In this document: positions 62,943 to 64,000 of the stretch, one piece after another
How the letters are laid out: each line of letters begins with the position of its first letter
Numbering within the stretch: the first letter of the stretch is position 1
From: Hyphomicrobiales bacterium
GTDB taxonomy: Bacteria; Pseudomonadota; Alphaproteobacteria; Rhizobiales; Rhizobiaceae
Direction: 5' to 3'
Assembly: GCA_900472625.1 (NCBI GenBank)
Contig: UCIT01000008.1
Span: 62,001-126,000, forward strand
DNA length: 64,000 nt
Notes under the pieces: generated by a model
The model's database searches: none
What the model saw: the letters and a program-made list of their open reading frames with translations, nothing else
Told to the model about the DNA's origin: nothing
Position numbers and translations under genes: made by a program

Positions 62943-63659
62943 ATGAGCAGATTATCAAACAAAATCGCCCTGGTTGTCGGCGGTGTCGGCGGTATTGGTG
63001 GAGCCGTTTCACAACGGTTTGCCAAGGAGGAAGCGCAGGTTTACGCGACCAGCCGCAAAGGGTCGGAAGCGGCGAGCATTGGCAGCATTCGCGCCGTCCA
63101 GGCGGATGCGAGCAGTAGCGGCGATCTGAACCGCGTCTTCGAGCAGATAAAATCGGAACAGGGTCGCATCGACGTCCTCGTCGTGAATGCCGGCCTTTCC
63201 GAATACGCCCCTCTGGAAGACATATCCGAGGATCATTTCGACCGGACATTCGGCCTGAACGTCCGCTCGCTGGTTTTCGCGACACAGGGTGCCGTCGATC
63301 TTATGAAGCCCGGCGGGACGATCGTGCTGATCGGCTCCATCGCGGGCGACATCGGCACAAAAGGATACGGCGTCTACGGTGCCACCAAGGCGGCGGTCCG
63401 GTCGTTCACCCGCACCTGGGCAAACGAACTCGCTCCCAAAGGCATTCGTGTCAACATCGTTAGCCCCGGCCCGACCGATACCGCGATGATGGCCGCGGCC
63501 TCGAAAGAAATCCGAGATGCGCTTTCCGGCATGATCCCACTCGGGCGCATGGGCCGGCCGGACGAGGTCGCCGCGGCGGTCCTTTTCCTCGCCAGCGACG
63601 AGAGCAGTTTTACGACCGGTTCAGAACTGGCTGTCGATGGGGGTATGGCGCAGGTCTGA
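62943..63659 (+). CDS. Short-chain dehydrogenase/reductase
   Basis: The 238-residue SDR has the cofactor loop VVGGVGGIGGAV, NAG motif, catalytic Ser in LIGSIAGDIG and the YGATKAA Tyr-Lys pair, ending SSFTTGSELAVDGGMAQV. The position after strand 2 reads ATSRKGSEAA, compatible with NADPH. Substrate is unknown. ATG 62943 follows GGAG by five bases. Divergent HxlR regulation suggests induction by an electrophile or aldehyde. Confidence 0.92.
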   Translation: MSRLSNKIALVVGGVGGIGGAVSQRFAKEEAQVYATSRKGSEAASIGSIRAVQADASSSGDLNRVFEQIKSEQGRIDVLVVNAGLSEYAPLEDISEDHFDRTFGLNVRSLVFATQGAVDLMKPGGTIVLIGSIAGDIGTKGYGVYGATKAAVRSFTRTWANELAPKGIRVNIVSPGPTDTAMMAAASKEIRDALSGMIPLGRMGRPDEVAAAVLFLASDESSFTTGSELAVDGGMAQV

Positions 63660-63692
63660 CATCAACGGACGATCAACGGCGGGGCTAGGTAA

Positions 63693-64000
63693 TTACGCTG
63701 CAGCCCCCACTTCAAATTCCATGACCAAGAAACTTCGTTGGAATTCCACGAAGATGCGGGCGATGGCATTCCCTCTTGCAAGCCAGTCCATTGCCTGCAG
63801 GATCCGCGCCCGTTGTCGACAGAACTTGAAGGTCAGCCCGGTCTCCACTGGAAACAGACGACTCAACGTGCGGACGGAAGTCGCGGCGCGTGACGCGAGT
63901 TCATCGACGTTCAGCCGATTCTGGCGATCCTCCAAGGCCCGTTCAACTAGGTCTTGGTTTGGCCCACACCGGGCCTTTGCATGCCAGGATGAGGCTGGGA
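63693..64000 (-). pseudogene. AraC-family regulator fragment, 3' end corrupted, 5' end outside window
   Basis: The frame is open to the window edge. It reads NVDELASRAATSVRTLSRLF and GLTFKFCRQRARILQAMDWL, the first helix-turn-helix of an AraC protein, but after GNAIARI it continues FVEFQRSFLVMEFEVGAAA and stops, where the second helix-turn-helix (usually GFSSTAAFxxAFR) should be. It is probably a frameshifted or truncated gene. Confidence 0.65.

Overview
The window looks like part of an accessory replicon or chromosomal island of a Rhizobiaceae bacterium (Rhizobium, Agrobacterium or Ensifer type). The inference rests on high GC, the pcaQ-divergent pcaDCHGB layout, a TGA-N9-TCA iron box, a ROSE-type RNA thermometer before an hsp20 gene, HWE-type histidine kinase genes and a cytoplasmic chemoreceptor ending in SWEEF. 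No rRNA, complete tRNA, CRISPR array or replication origin was seen.

Layout. 1-655: end of an aldo/keto reductase. 729-11970: a sugar-acid locus with four enolase-superfamily dehydratase-like genes, a GntR/FCD regulator, a MalEFGK-type ABC importer and an RraA-like aldolase. 12359-14614: chemoreceptor. 14881-19044: LysR regulator divergent from DJ-1, GlcG-like, alpha/beta-hydrolase and C-terminally truncated MFS genes. 19346-35676: an aromatic-acid locus. It encodes a shikimate/quinate dehydrogenase-like protein, a polar-amino-acid-type ABC importer, a type II dehydroquinase, a two-domain 3-dehydroshikimate dehydratase, two GntR regulators, PcaR-like IclR with pcaIJF, and PcaQ with pcaDCHGB. 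Together these can carry quinate or shikimate through protocatechuate to succinyl-CoA and acetyl-CoA.

35819-37747 is a scrapyard: vapBC with a clipped toxin, a histidine kinase pseudogene, a 5'-truncated AHSA1 gene and a GFA-family gene. 38173-45183 is an iron locus: iron-box candidate, FecI sigma, FecR, TonB receptor, siderophore-binding protein and fused FhuB permease, with no ATPase gene. 45184-51127 holds remnants, a frameshifted nucleotidyltransferase-like gene, a hipBA module with four operator-like repeats, an IS110 fragment, a chimeric two-component remnant and an intact receiver protein. 51553-64000 is stress and signalling: CspA, an HWE kinase, a ROSE-controlled small heat-shock protein, a GGDEF-EAL protein, a LOV-GGDEF-EAL protein, a GlxA-type regulator, HtpG with a heat-shock promoter, an HxlR/SDR divergent pair and a broken AraC gene.

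The most coherent system is the quinate/shikimate-to-beta-ketoadipate locus with its own ABC importer, an unusual dehydroquinase lacking the usual THTS histidine, and two paralogous GntR regulators beside AT-rich palindromes. Other leads are the LOV protein whose signalling glutamine is leucine, the four-operator hipBA promoter and a 30-residue basic peptide gene after hsp20.
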